NCBI RefSeq assembly: GCF_000372725.1
Contig: NW_005202427.1
Location: 424,995 to 488,994 of the forward strand
Source of the DNA: Emiliania huxleyi CCMP1516
Taxonomy: Eukaryota > Haptophyta > Isochrysidales > Noelaerhabdaceae
Reading direction: 5' to 3'
Length of the DNA: 64,000 nucleotides
Shown: positions 39,985-50,039 of the stretch, one piece after another
How the letters are laid out: each line of letters opens with the position of its first letter
How positions within the stretch are numbered: position 1 is the stretch's first letter
Program-made: the position numbers and the translations under genes
The notes under the pieces: model-generated
What the model was told of the DNA's origin: nothing
Databases searched by the model: none
Seen by the model: only the letters and a program-made list of their open reading frames with translations

Positions 39985-40902
39985 ATGCGCGCTCTGACGA
40001 CGCATTTCCTCCCCCCTCCCTCCCTCGCCAGCAACGGCACGCCAGCGAGACTCAGAGCCGGTGACAGCAGCGACGCACAACAACTGCAGAACGAGTTCTT
40101 TCCCACGCTACACGTCCTTGGCGCCGCCAAGGCCGGCAGTACGTCACTGCACGAATCGCTTTACCAGAATGGTGCATGTGGCTGCCTCGACGATGATGTG
40201 GACATTTGTCACAACGGGAAGGAGCTCAGTATTTGGTACAGCGAGGCCCCTAGTGTCGCCCTGAGGAATCTTACGGCCGAAGGATACTCCAGCCTTTTTG
40301 GGCCGCGGGCCGCAGGGGTCGCCTGCCGGGCCTACGCGGATGGCACTCCAACACGCCTGCATACGTGGTATTCCGCGAATGAGCTGGGCCACCTGGCCGC
40401 TGCCGCGAAAGCCACCCAAAAGCTTCGTCTGATTGCCTTGCTCCGGGAGCCCGTTGCCCGCCACCTCAGCTGGTACAACCATCGCCTCACGACTCCGAGT
40501 CTCTCCAAATGGTCCTTCTGGACATCGCGTCAGGCCTCATGCCAGCCATGGTTTGGCGCGCTTCCTGGTGGCCATGCTCCGCCGCACCTCGCGCTGGTTC
40601 GGTGTGAGTATGAGCACTGGCAGTCGAAAGGCTGCCAGCGCAGCGTCGGCAATGCAACAGCCGAATGCTGGATCCGATCACAGCAAGCTTCATCTAGTCC
40701 GAGCTGGATTGCGGGGGGCATCTACCTTCCGCAGCTCCTGTTGTGGCAGCGCAGGTTCCCGCGCGGGCAACTCCTCGTCCTTCAGTTCGAGCAGACGATA
40801 CGAGAGGGCGTGGCGCGGATTCTCCGGGTCAGTCTGGAGGTCATTCATTCTCCACAATCTCCTGCGACACTCTGTGCTCGCGAGTATCGATCGTCTGTGT
40901 GA
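39985..40902 (+). CDS. Sulfotransferase, possibly missing its last exon
   Basis: The frame has 305 residues from ATG 39985. The PAPS 5'-phosphosulfate loop is LHVLGAAKAGSTSLHESLYQ and the 3'-phosphate site is LIALLREPVARHLSWYNHRL. Later GGIYLPQLLLWQRRFPRGQL and LVLQFEQTI match the membrane-type (heparan sulfate/Stf0-like) sulfotransferase fold. It would transfer sulfate from PAPS to a glycan or lipid in the secretory pathway. After VARIL the sequence stops looking like the family (RVSLEVIHSPQ...), and a GT dinucleotide (CGG|GTCAGT, near 40828) could be a 5' splice site. The 3' end may therefore be misread or truncated. The N-terminus is short with only a weak hydrophobic segment. Confidence 0.75.
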   Translation: MRALTTHFLPPPSLASNGTPARLRAGDSSDAQQLQNEFFPTLHVLGAAKAGSTSLHESLYQNGACGCLDDDVDICHNGKELSIWYSEAPSVALRNLTAEGYSSLFGPRAAGVACRAYADGTPTRLHTWYSANELGHLAAAAKATQKLRLIALLREPVARHLSWYNHRLTTPSLSKWSFWTSRQASCQPWFGALPGGHAPPHLALVRCEYEHWQSKGCQRSVGNATAECWIRSQQASSSPSWIAGGIYLPQLLLWQRRFPRGQLLVLQFEQTIREGVARILRVSLEVIHSPQSPATLCAREYRSSV

Positions 40903-40978
40903 GCTTTCCTATCAAGCCTCTCATGCTTCGTTGTCCATCGTCCGCTGCTGTACAACTCTGGCCGTCTCTTCCTTCGCA

Positions 40979-41012
40979 AGGGCCCCGCCCCCCAGAGCTG
41001 GGGGCGGGGCCC
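40979..41012. repeat. GC-rich inverted repeat
   Basis: GGGCCCCGCCCCC(C)AG and CTGGGGGCGGGGCCC face each other with a 2-base loop. It lies between the sulfotransferase and HDAC genes. The rest of 40903-41267 holds nothing recognised. Confidence 0.8.
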
Positions 41013-41267
41013 GCGCACAGGGGACCTCTAGTGGGATTTACGATTCGCGACAGGATCTGTCCAAACATGAGTAAAAGTCGTCCGCGAACGCCAAGCGCCT
41101 CTTGGTCCCTTCTGATGCCCTAGGCCACACCTGGGCCTTTACCCGGGGTCCTAGGGGCCGGGCAGGGTTTGCCCCCCGAAACACGAAGAACTGGCCAAGA
41201 ACTGGCCCAGCGCGTCTGAACGTGTGGAGCCAGTCGTGCCGCCCGCGGCTCCTGAATTTTTTGAGCA

Positions 41268-43671
41268 ATGTCCACCCAGGAGGACGCCGTCCTCCAGGAG
41301 CTTATCCAGCGCGCCTTGGCCTACCCGGACGGCGGCATCTCCGCCGAGGCCGAGGCGGAAGCGGCTGCAGAGGCGGCCGAGCTGGCGGCCGAGGCGGAGG
41401 CGGAGGCGGTGCTCTCAGACTCGCGCCGCTGGCCGGCGGGCCTGAGGAGGCTGCTCGACGGCCCTCCTCCGGCAGGCGGTGATGCGGCCTACCCGTCTCA
41501 CGCACCCGACTCGGCCACCGGCCTGCTCTGCGGCGTCGCGCCCATGCTGCTGCACCGCTCGGCCGGCGCAGAGGTCTGGCAGCGCGGCGATTTGTACGAT
41601 GAGCACGTCGAGCGGCCCGCCCGGATAGTGGCCGTCTACGACGCGCTGCTGCGCGAGGGCCTCGTCGGCCGCGCCAAGCTCATTCCCGCGCGGCCAGCGG
41701 CGCGCTCGGACCTCGAGCTCGTCCACTCGCGCTCTCATTCGAGGAGGGCGGTGCGGCGGTACGAGGGGGAGGAGGAGGCGCACGAGGCGCTGGGGCTGCA
41801 GCTGGGCGCCGACACCTACTTCGCGGCGGGCGAGTCGGGCCGCGCGGCGCTGCTGAGCTGCGGCTCCGTCGTCGAGCTCGCGACTCGCCGTCTCGTTCAG
41901 GAAGTGTCTAGGAAGTGTCTAGGAAGTGTCTAGGCTCGGTCGTCGAGCTCGCGACTCGCGTGGTGACGGGAGAGCTGTCCAACGCGCTGGCGGTGGTGCG
42001 GCCGCCGGGCCACCACTGCGAGGCACGGCAGGCGATGGGCTTCTGCCTCCTCAACAACATCGCCGTGGCGGCGGCGGTCGCGCGCGCGCGGCTCGGCGTG
42101 CAGCGCGTGCTGGTCGTTGACTGGGACGTCCACCACGGCAGTGCACTAGACACTTCCTAGACACCTCCTAGACACCTCCTAGACACTTCCTATTGACTGG
42201 GACGTCCACCACGGCAGTGCACTAGACACTTCCTAGACACCTCCTAGACACCTCCTAGACACCTCCTATTGACTGGGACGTCCACCACGGCAGTGCACTA
42301 GACACTTCCTAGACACCTCCTAGACACCTCCTAGACACCTCCTATTGACTGGGACGTCCACCACGGCAGTGCACTAGACACTTCCTAGACACCTCCTAGA
42401 CACCTCCTAGACACCTCCTATTGACTGGGACGTCCACCACGGCAGTGTGTGGCGGCAGCGGGCGGCAGCGGCGAGTGGCTCCTCGCAGCTGGGTCGGAGG
42501 TGTGGCTGTAGGCAACGGCATCCAGCACATCTTTGAAGAGGACGGCTCGGTGCTGTACGCCTCGCTGCACCGGTACGGACACGGCTTTTACCCAGGCACC
42601 GGCGGCGCGCACGCCGTCGGCGAGGGCGCCGGCAGGGGCTTCAGCCTCAACATCCCGTGGAGCTCGGCCGGGTACGGCGACGCGGAGTACGCGGCCGCCT
42701 TCGAGCGGTTGCTGATGCCGGTGGCGCGCGAGTTCGCGCCGGATCTCGTCCTCGTCGCCGCCGGCTTCGACGCGGCGGCGCGCGACCCGCTCGGCGGCAT
42801 GGAGGCGTCTGAAACCCCCCCCGCGCCTCTCGGCTGCCTCTCGTTCGTTGCGAGAGGTTGTGCGGCTTTGCCGAGCACCGCACTGCACTGCTCCCCCGCA
42901 CTGCTCCCCCGCAGGTCTCCCCCGCCGGCTACGCGTACATGACGGCGCAGCTGCGCTCCCTCGCCGCCGGCCGGCTGGTGGTCGCTCTCGAGGGGGGGTC
43001 CGCCGGCCCATCCCCTGCCGCCTCCTCCACCCCTCCCTCCACCCCTCCACCCCTCCACCCCTCCACCCCTCCACCCCTCCACCCCTCCACCCCTCCACCC
43101 CTCCACCCCTCCCCCCCTCCCTCCCTTCCACCCCTCCCTCCCTTCCACCCCACCCCCTTCCCTCCCTCCCTCCCTCCCTCCCTCCCTCCCTTCCACCCCA
43201 CCCCCTTCCCTCCCTCCCTCCCTCCCTCCCTCCCTCCCTCCCTCCCTCCCTCCCTCCCTCCGGGCCCGTGCAACCGGTCACCACCGACGCAGGTACAACC
43301 TGCGCTCCATCTCCTCCTCCGCGGCGGCGGTGATGCGCGTGCTGCTCGGCGACGACCCTCCGCCGCTGCCTCCGGCGCCGCCGTGCCGCTCGGCGGCTCG
43401 AGACATCCTCGAGGCGAGCCACGCGATGGCGCCCTTCTGGCGGAGCGTCGCGGCGGCTCTTGGCGGGCCGCAGGCGCAGCCGCGCTCCGCTGTCGCGCGG
43501 CCGCGGCTCTCGAGGGCCGCCTTGCGCGAGCTCTACGGGACACGCGCTTACCCTCGCCGCCGCCGTCGCTCGCGCTGGCCGTTCAAGTGGAGGGCGACGA
43601 CGCCCTCTGCGTGGCGGGGGGCGGCACGTCGGCGGCCCGCCTGGCACCGCTTCATGTACGGCGATGAATGA
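41268..43671 (+). CDS. Class II (HDAC6/10-like) histone deacetylase
   Basis: Five exons (41268-41862, 41934-42137, 42512-42804, 42915-42997, 43293-43671) give 517 residues, all in phase. An Ala/Glu-rich N-terminus leads into the deacetylase fold: DLYDEHVERPARIVAVYDAL, RPPGHHCE with the tandem catalytic His pair, GFCLLNNIAVAA, VLVVDWDVHHGNGIQHIFEE with the zinc-binding Asp and His, SLHRYGHGFYPGTG, LVLVAAGFDAAARDPLGG with the second zinc Asp, VSPAGYAYMTAQL and LEGGYNLRSIS. It removes acetyl groups from lysines in histones or tubulin. Introns 1-3 begin with GC, intron 4 with GT. Introns 1 and 2 show duplicated exon ends. The last ~50 residues are unusually Arg/Trp-rich and another intron there is possible. 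Confidence 0.92.
42117..42446 (+). repeat. Five 76-bp tandem repeats spanning the exon 2 / intron 2 junction of the HDAC gene
   Basis: TTGACTGGGACGTCCACCAC starts at 42117, 42193, 42269, 42345 and 42421, an exact 76-bp period. Each unit carries the end of exon 2 (coding DWDVHHG), a GC 5' splice site and about 48 bp of CTAGACACCTC units. Only the first copy is exon in my model. Confidence 0.95.
43016..43261 (+). repeat. Pyrimidine-only repeat filling HDAC intron 4
   Basis: (CCCTCCA)n then (CCCT)n, 246 bp of C and T with few A, inside the intron 42998-43292. Confidence 0.9.
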
Positions 43672-44508
43672 GGGGAGAGTTTGCGCCATCGGTGCCCTCG
43701 CGCGTGTGGGGGGGCGCCAGCTTGCGGCCTCTCAGACTCCAAACGCCCGCCTGCATCCTGGCACACGACACTCTCGAGGGCACGCACGACGCAGCGCGGG
43801 GCGCCTGGCGGCGCCCATTTTTTGAAATGTCTGCCACTCACCTAAGCGGCTCTCAGAAACACTCACGTGCGCGCTGCGCAAGTGGCAAGAGATTTTATTA
43901 TAATAAAAAGTTAACCTATAACCAGCCGTATTTTCCCTTTTTGCGGCGAGTGAAAATCGCAAGAGATTATGTTGAGCAATCCATATCTGAACATCTCAGA
44001 TCACTCGAGAGATCACTGTTCACTCGCCTCTCGCGCGAGAACCGAGATCCTCGAGGGGGCGAAGATATCACGAGATCAAGCACACACACGGGTAAATCAC
44101 GGCTACGTCGCTCAGAGGTAGAGGTAAAGGGCCCACGGCTGCCCAGAGGTAAAGGTGAGGGGGGGCGCAGGCCCTCAGAGGTAGAGGTAAAACCTAGACC
44201 GCTCCTACCCGGCCCTCCGGGCCGACCGACCGACACTCGACGCATGAGACACATGTCACATCCCAGTGCAGCGAAGGGAGGAAGGGCAGAGAGATGAGCC
44301 GGCTCTTACTCTCTTTCAGATGGCTTTCCTCTTATTCTTTCCCTGTTTTGGGGTGGACGATCGCCAAAAATCATCTCCTCCTAGTTGACTAATAGAAGTT
44401 AATGAAGCCGGCTATTCGTGCTATTCGCCAAAACTCGTATGGGAGGTCTGTCGCCGACGGCAACGTCCCGCATCCTCCCCCACCACTGCAGCCAGGGTCT
44501 GAGTCCGC
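43672..44508. other. Intergenic; CAGAGGTAGAGGTAAA repeats
   Basis: Three imperfect copies of CAGAGGTAGAGGTAAA at 44114-44190. AT-richer around 43890-43990. No gene recognised. Confidence 0.5.
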
Positions 44509-45984
44509 ATGTCTCCTCTCAACTCGACTGAAGAAGGCACGGAGCTGGGCAAAAAGGAGACGGACGCTCAGCTGGGCAAGGGGAAATACGATGCGGGCTG
44601 GCGCGTCAGCAAACCAGACGGCCCTTCCGAGGGCCCAACGTATCGCTCAGCAGGCGTCGCACCAGGCACTGCAGACGACCAGAGCGCTGCGGCCGGCGCG
44701 TCAGCGAGGGCCAGTGGGGGCGCGCTGAAGGTGGGCGGCCCGGGCAGCATCGGCCCGGCGTGGACGCGCGGAGAGATTGAAAAGCCGGCGGGCGTGCGCG
44801 ACATGGGCGCGTGGACGGCGCTTTATTACACGGATGAGCAGCAGCAGCGGCTCGGCATCGACGAGAAGGGCAACAAGCTTGCGCGGAACCGAGACAAGTT
44901 CTTCGCTCCTGAGGCACCCAGCGGCGCTGCCAGCAGCGGGCGCTTCCCCGCCGCGTGGGGCGAGCCGCCGACGGTCGAGACGAGGGACTATCGCGTGCTG
45001 CCCGGAGGATACGGAATGGGCTCGTCGACGCTGGCGAAGTGGATCCAGAGCAAGCTCGAGGGGGATGGAGCGGTTGATGGCAGCGCGAGTCGAGGGTCCG
45101 CAGAAGTAGGTGTTGACGGGAAGCTGCCGAGCTTCGACGTGAAATTGCCAGACGGCCACGTGAAACTCAAGGATGGCAGCATTCAGATGCCAGACGGGAG
45201 CATCAAACTCCCTTCCGGCTCTATCAAGATGCCCGATGGAAGCTTTCGGCTCCCGTCAGGCAGCATCAAGATGCCCGACGGCACCATCAAACTGCCCGAT
45301 GGCAGCATCAAGATGCCCAACGGGAAGCTCCAGCTGCCGGACGGGACCATCACGATGCCAGCCGTTGACGTCAAGATGCCAGGCGCAAGCCTCAAGGGGC
45401 CATCGGGGAGCGTGGCTCTGCCCAAGGGTGAGATTGGACTACCGAGCGGCAACATTGCCACGCCCAAGCTGGACGTGGAGGTGAAGGCTCCTACGTATCG
45501 CAGTGCTGGAGTCGATCTGGGCGCGCTGAAGGCGGACGCAGAGTTCAAGGCGCCGGGCGTCGACGTGAAGATGCCAAAGGTGGGCGCGAAACTGCCGAAG
45601 GTCGACCTGAAAATGCCCAAAGGCAGCATTAAACTGCCCGACGGGAGCATCAAGCTGCCCGACGGGAAGCTCCAGCTCCCCGATGGCACCATCACGATGC
45701 CGGACGTCAAGATGCCGGACGCGAGCCTCGAGATAGGCTCACGCGGCGTGGCTGTCCCAGGCACGCCCCCCGAGGTCCACGTCGGCGAGATGGCCAGGCT
45801 GAGCGCTGCTTGGGAGGGCGGCAACAAACAAGTTGATGTGCCAAAGGTGGCTGCCGCCTTGGCTTCTCCCAAGGTGGGGGAGAAGAAGGGGTTCCTGCAC
45901 GCCAACCTCGGGCTGTTTGGCGAACGGTCGTCCAGCCTCCGGCGAGGCACACGAAAAAGGAGTTCCGCTCACCCGCGGCAATAG
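44509..45984 (+). CDS. Repeat protein with G-S-I-K-[LM]-P-D heptads (AHNAK-like)
   Basis: Single-exon frame of 491 residues from ATG 44509. The first 190 residues are globular-looking (GAWTALYYTDEQQQRLGIDE, NRDKFFAPEAPSG, TVETRDYRVLPGGYG). Then come two arrays of seven-residue units, GSIKLPD / GSIKMPD / GKLQLPD (about residues 205-290 and 365-405), separated by VDVKMPKVGAKLPKVDLKMP. Alternating hydrophobic/Pro-Asp-Gly units imply a beta-solenoid; the VDVKMPKV part recalls vertebrate AHNAK repeats. No function can be assigned. The last ~17 codons (RRGTRKRSSAHPRQ) lie in DNA that is also the antisense 3' flank of the neighbouring ankyrin gene family, so the stop may have been acquired. Confidence 0.6.
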   Translation: MSPLNSTEEGTELGKKETDAQLGKGKYDAGWRVSKPDGPSEGPTYRSAGVAPGTADDQSAAAGASARASGGALKVGGPGSIGPAWTRGEIEKPAGVRDMGAWTALYYTDEQQQRLGIDEKGNKLARNRDKFFAPEAPSGAASSGRFPAAWGEPPTVETRDYRVLPGGYGMGSSTLAKWIQSKLEGDGAVDGSASRGSAEVGVDGKLPSFDVKLPDGHVKLKDGSIQMPDGSIKLPSGSIKMPDGSFRLPSGSIKMPDGTIKLPDGSIKMPNGKLQLPDGTITMPAVDVKMPGASLKGPSGSVALPKGEIGLPSGNIATPKLDVEVKAPTYRSAGVDLGALKADAEFKAPGVDVKMPKVGAKLPKVDLKMPKGSIKLPDGSIKLPDGKLQLPDGTITMPDVKMPDASLEIGSRGVAVPGTPPEVHVGEMARLSAAWEGGNKQVDVPKVAAALASPKVGEKKGFLHANLGLFGERSSSLRRGTRKRSSAHPRQ

Positions 45985-46114
45985 AGGACACAATGAAAGA
46001 AAGCAAAAGAAACGTCTAGGCATGCAAGCTACGCAATCAACTCTCCCGCGGCTACACATCATCGATGGCATCGTCGAGCGGTGCGGCCAAGCGCCTCCTC
46101 TTTCATCGACGTTT

Positions 46115-46621
46115 TCAGTCCGCTCCAGCCTTCAGCAGCAGTGCCTTTATCTCCGTGTGGCCTTTCTGGGTGGCAGCATGCAGCGGCGTGTCTGAGGCGA
46201 GCATGCCGAGGCCACGCGTGAAGGGAGTGTTCGGGTTGGCGCCCGCCTTCAGCAGCTCCGCCACCACCTCTGTGTGGCCTTGGGCGGCGGCAGCATGCAG
46301 CGGCGTGGCCGAGGCGAGCATGCCGAGGCCCCACGTGAAGGGAGTGTTCGGGTTGGCGCCCGCCTTCAGCAGCGCCGCCACCACCTCTGCGTGGCCTTTA
46401 AGGGCGGCAGCAAACAGCGGCGTCGCCAAGGCGAGCATACCAAAGCCACTCCGCTCGCCCACGTCGATGTCGCTGCGCACATGCTGGTACTGGAGAAGCT
46501 CGACGACTCGAGGGAGCTCACCGGCTTGGGCAGCGGTGTAGAGAGGACTTGTGTTTTGCAATGCTTCGACGCCCGCAACAACGTAGCAGAGAATCAACAG
46601 GGCAAACAGCGCGACTGCCAT
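46115..46621 (-). CDS. Signal-anchored ankyrin-repeat protein
   Basis: The frame has 168 residues from ATG 46621 (frame open to 46687). A hydrophobic leader (MAVALFALLILCYVVAGVEA) precedes four ankyrin repeats with long linkers (KGHAEVVAALLKAGANPNTP FTWGLGMLASATPLHAAAA). The ankyrin domain would face the ER lumen or outside, or the leader is a membrane anchor. The first ~55 residues are shared with the gene at 47597 on the other strand, and the ankyrin part with the fragment at 50200-50645; all three belong to one recently duplicated family. Confidence 0.75.
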   Translation of the reverse strand: MAVALFALLILCYVVAGVEALQNTSPLYTAAQAGELPRVVELLQYQHVRSDIDVGERSGFGMLALATPLFAAALKGHAEVVAALLKAGANPNTPFTWGLGMLASATPLHAAAAQGHTEVVAELLKAGANPNTPFTRGLGMLASDTPLHAATQKGHTEIKALLLKAGAD

Positions 46622-46932
46622 ATGTGCTAGCTGCGCCGGGGACGTACGAGTTCCTTGGCCTTGCACGTGGCACGGCGCGAGACACACACAGCCTTCAAGT
46701 GTACATTAATGTACTGCTGTGAGCGAGAGTTTCTCTTGTTTAAATTCTTTTTCTTGCTGTGCCTAGTGTTGTGAGACAGGCGCGCCAGTCCGTTTGGATT
46801 ATTAGCGGGCATCGATGTCATGAACCCAAAGGTAAATCATTGATGCTTGCTGTGCGGCCGCCGTAGCAGGTAACAAATTAGACGCGTGACGTTTTTTTCA
46901 TTGCAACGCGCATCCCGCGGCTTTTTTCTTTT

Positions 46933-47528
46933 TCTAGTGCGCGCCAGTCCCGAGAGAGATTCAATACCAAACAACTCTAACCAGTCCCGTGCCCAGTGTC
47001 GTGCGAGGGAGTTTTGTTGTAAAATTATTTTTCTCGCGATGTCCACCCCGCCGCGCCGCACTGAAAATCTGGTCCGCAGTCTGGTGCAACATAGCTCGTC
47101 AAGGTCAACCTTCCACACAACACTCGACACACAACTGGACACACACGTGACACGCGACATCCGACCGCGTGGCGTACGGCCGGTGTGGTTTGAGCGTTGA
47201 GGCTGGGGCAAGGGAACCCTACCCCTCCCCATGCTCAACGATGGCTAAAGTTGTCTCGAAGTACCTTCGTTCGCGGATACCTCAACGCGTTAAGGCGCGA
47301 GACACACATATTGTCGAGATATACGTCGGGGAGAAGTTTCAGATATACGCGATAGACTTTAGCGGTATTTTCATGATTTCTCGCTGGCGGTCCGTGTATC
47401 CCACTCGCCCCTCCGCGTTTGAATCGTGCTTGGGTCCGTGAAATTCTTTTCAGAGCTGTGTTAGTGCCAGTGCGCGCCAGTCCCGGCCCAGTGTTGTGCG
47501 AGGGAGAGTTTTGTAAAATTCTTTTCAG
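46933..47528 (+). repeat. R4 elements between the divergent ankyrin genes
   Basis: Two R4 copies, 46933-47040 and 47438-47528, plus a related stretch at 46713-46790. The second ends TTGTAAAATTCTTTTCAG at 47511-47528, 69 bases before ATG 47597. Apart from these, 46622-47596 has no recognised gene. Confidence 0.6.
47511..47528 (+). promoter_or_regulatory. AAAATTCTTTTCAG upstream motif (copy 4)
   Basis: Same motif as before the genes at 1072, 7571 and 27408. Here it ends in a good pyrimidine-AG 3' splice-site sequence. Confidence 0.4.
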
Positions 47529-47596
47529 ACCTCCACGTGTGCGTGTGCAGGCCAAGGAACTCGTACGTCCCCCGGCGCACCTCCCCCTTTCGACAT

Positions 47597-48769
47597 ATGG
47601 CAGTCGCGCTGTTTGCCCTGTTGATTCTCTGCTACGTTGTTGCGGGCGTCGAAGCATTGCAAAACACAAGTCCTCTCTACACCGCTGCCGAAGCCGATGA
47701 GCTCCCTCGAGTCGTCGAGCTTCTCCAATACCAGCATGTGCGCAGCGACATCGACGTGGGCGAGCGGAGTGGCCTTGGCTTTGGCATGGCGGCTTCCAAG
47801 CAGGCGCGGAGAATCGCGGCGTCGGTGACTTCGGTCGTGAATGGCCTCGAGATGTCGGTCGTCGAAAATGTGCTGTCGCTCATCTACCCACCGCCGCCTC
47901 CACCAAGGCCACTCTTGCCAGAATGGGTGCTCTCGTTGGCACTCTCGACAGCTGCTACGTTAGCAGTGGCGGCCGTGATCATGTGGTGGCTTGGTGGGCT
48001 CAGGTCAGCAGACAGAGATCTGGACGGCGCGGAATCACAGGCGGGCCACGTGGCAGAGCTGGAGGCCAAGCTTGCCCTTCTCGACGCAAAGCTGTCCACT
48101 CTCGAAAAGGATTGGAACGATGCTCTCGAAGCAGCCAAGGATGCGGCAGCACGGGCGACGGCGGCGGCACAGGACGCACAGATGGCGGCGCAAGGCGCCG
48201 CTGCAGCAACGGCTCGGGAGAGCCGCCTCAAGGCTGAGCGTCGCGCCAAGTCGGCAGCCGATGGCGGCAACGAGGGAGGCAACCAGACAGTCACTGTGTC
48301 GGCGGCATCGGCGGCGGCGGCGGCGGCGGCGGCAGGGGAGACAAAGCCAGCGCCGCCGCCGATAGTGGCGAGCGAGACGCCGGCATGGCTTCGCGAGGCT
48401 CAGGAGTCGCTTCCTAAGCCGCTCCTCCGGCGCTTTGTGACGGCGGACGAGTTTACGGGCGAACTTCAGACTATTTCGCCACCTCCCTCGCCGCCCGCGT
48501 CGTCTGAGTCGCCACGGTGCCATCGTCGCTCTTCTGCCGACGCCACGGCGACAGGCGCTGTGACGGCTCCCTGGGCGCAGCGGTGGCAGAGGCACCTCCT
48601 CGCGACGTCCACAGGACAACGCACCTTATCGCCACCGAGCTCGGAGGAGGAGGGTGCTATGCAGCCCGCGTGCCCGCAAATGGACGCGGCGGTGGACGTG
48701 GTGGATGCCGTCGCGGCGTCGGCGGCATCGAGGCATCTAGTGGGAGAGGCTCGGAGGCAAGCCGGATAG
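47597..48769 (+). CDS. Membrane-anchored coiled-coil protein with ankyrin-family N-terminus
   Basis: The frame has 390 residues from ATG 47597. The N-terminal leader and first ankyrin-like segment (MAVALFALLILCYVVAGVEA ... QYQHVRSDIDVGERSG) are nearly identical to the divergent gene at 46621. At about residue 62 the sequence changes completely: a Pro stretch (YPPPPPPRPLLPEW), a membrane span (VLSLALSTAATLAVAAVIMW), then a long Ala/Glu/Lys coiled coil (AELEAKLALLDAKLSTLEKD) and a Ser/Pro-rich tail. This looks like a chimera between the ankyrin-gene 5' end and another gene. Function unknown. CAG-type Ala runs lie at 48301-48335. Confidence 0.65.
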   Translation: MAVALFALLILCYVVAGVEALQNTSPLYTAAEADELPRVVELLQYQHVRSDIDVGERSGLGFGMAASKQARRIAASVTSVVNGLEMSVVENVLSLIYPPPPPPRPLLPEWVLSLALSTAATLAVAAVIMWWLGGLRSADRDLDGAESQAGHVAELEAKLALLDAKLSTLEKDWNDALEAAKDAAARATAAAQDAQMAAQGAAAATARESRLKAERRAKSAADGGNEGGNQTVTVSAASAAAAAAAAGETKPAPPPIVASETPAWLREAQESLPKPLLRRFVTADEFTGELQTISPPPSPPASSESPRCHRRSSADATATGAVTAPWAQRWQRHLLATSTGQRTLSPPSSEEEGAMQPACPQMDAAVDVVDAVAASAASRHLVGEARRQAG

Positions 48770-48850
48770 CTGGCCTGCGCTGCGCAATTTTTCCTCAACG
48801 AAAAACGGACAAACAGCGCTCATCAATTATCTCCCCGCCCCACCCCCCCA

Positions 48851-48985
48851 GGAGCGGCCGCACATTGCTCGGTACCCCCCTGCACATCTAAAGTCATCCC
48901 TGCTGCTAGGGGGGGGGTCTGACCCCCCCAACAGCAGAGCGCTGCTGCTGGGGGGGGGGGGTCCCGACCCCCCCAGCAGCAGAGG
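48851..48985 (+). repeat. Dispersed repeat R2, copy 1 (MITE-like)
   Basis: GAGCGGCCGCACATTGCTCG, CCCCCCTGCACATCTAAAG, then CAGCAGAGCGCTGCTGCTGG with G runs; the last part is a palindrome. Related copies lie at 50040-50162 (reverse) and 57935-58091; a fragment lies at 61515-61536. Confidence 0.75.
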
Positions 48986-49505
48986 GCATTGGACCCAGCT
49001 CTCCCAGCTCCCGCCTCTTCGCCGCCGCGGCCCCCTCCCACCTCGTACGCTCGAGGCGGCTGTGTTCACCGCGCCTTCGAGCCCAATAGCAATACACCTT
49101 CGTCGTGTCGAGTGCTGGCGTTTTACTAAAGACTTGTGACCATGTGAGTCTATCTTGTACTACCACACTAAAAGCCGTGTAGTGATCCACTCACTCGGGC
49201 GTCTCGGCTGACGATGATCGATCAGCGTTGATCTCTCTAGCCTATCGGTCCCCCGCTCGATCCTCGGATCGCTCGCTCGTCGAAATCGATCGACTGAGCT
49301 TAACCCTTTTGCTTCATAAGGGTCCTGAGGACCAAATCTCGATATATCTCCAGTCGTAGCGGTGGAACTTTAAAACGGCTCGGTAAATATTTAGCCATAT
49401 ATGAGAGGATTACGGCACAGTGTCGTTTGAGTCGACAGTAACTCTCCCACAGCCCACGTAACTCCGTCTTTTTCAGGCACCCGGAGCCCGCCGCGGCCGC
49501 TTCTA
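48986..49505. other. Intergenic, no gene recognised
   Basis: AT-richer than the rest; GATCGAT-rich stretch 49195-49300. No supported gene. Confidence 0.5.
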
Positions 49506-49829
49506 CGCCGGCGAAGCACCATCAAGCTGCTGTACGGCCCCGGCATCGCCTCCCCTGGCTTAGCTCTCAGTCAAGATATTGTGCACATGGGTGGCCTCTA
49601 CAATATACTCACTGACACTGAACCTCCCAGAGCTCGTCCCGGTCCGTCACGGCCATCCTCGTCCTCCGGCGGGCCCCCGGCCGCGGCGCGGTGCGGCGGC
49701 GTCACAAATCCGACCACAGAGCACCGGGACGCGGTCGGGCGATCTGAGGCCCAGGTAGGCGAATGCATTGCCCATCCAGGGCTATCACCTGGACCTATCA
49801 ACAGGCGCCTGCGGCGCCGTGCTCAGGAG
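49506..49829 (+). repeat. Dispersed repeat family R1, copy B (uninterrupted)
   Basis: CGCCGGCGAAGCACCATCAA ... CGCCTGCGGCGCCGTGCTCA; matches 2480-2543 plus 3270-3522. Confidence 0.85.
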
Positions 49830-50039
49830 TTGGTTTTCACTCGCTCGAAATGTGTACGTAAAAGGGTTAACGACTTTTCTTTTTTCGAAACGCGCGCGCG
49901 GCCCCGTCGCGCGGCAAAACTGTCAGGTCCGCCGCGACGCGTCGCCGCAATGGCGGGCAGCGACGTGGTGGAAGCCATGCGGCTCGCCCTCAAGCCATTT
50001 AATATCCAGCACCTCGCCGCCGACTGGAACGCTAACCGT

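Noticed and set aside
42117..42446. Regular repeat-spacer pattern that could be mistaken for a CRISPR array
   Set aside because: The 'spacers' are all nearly the same CTAGACACCTC filler and the 'repeats' are HDAC exon sequence; the host is eukaryotic. It is a tandem duplication.
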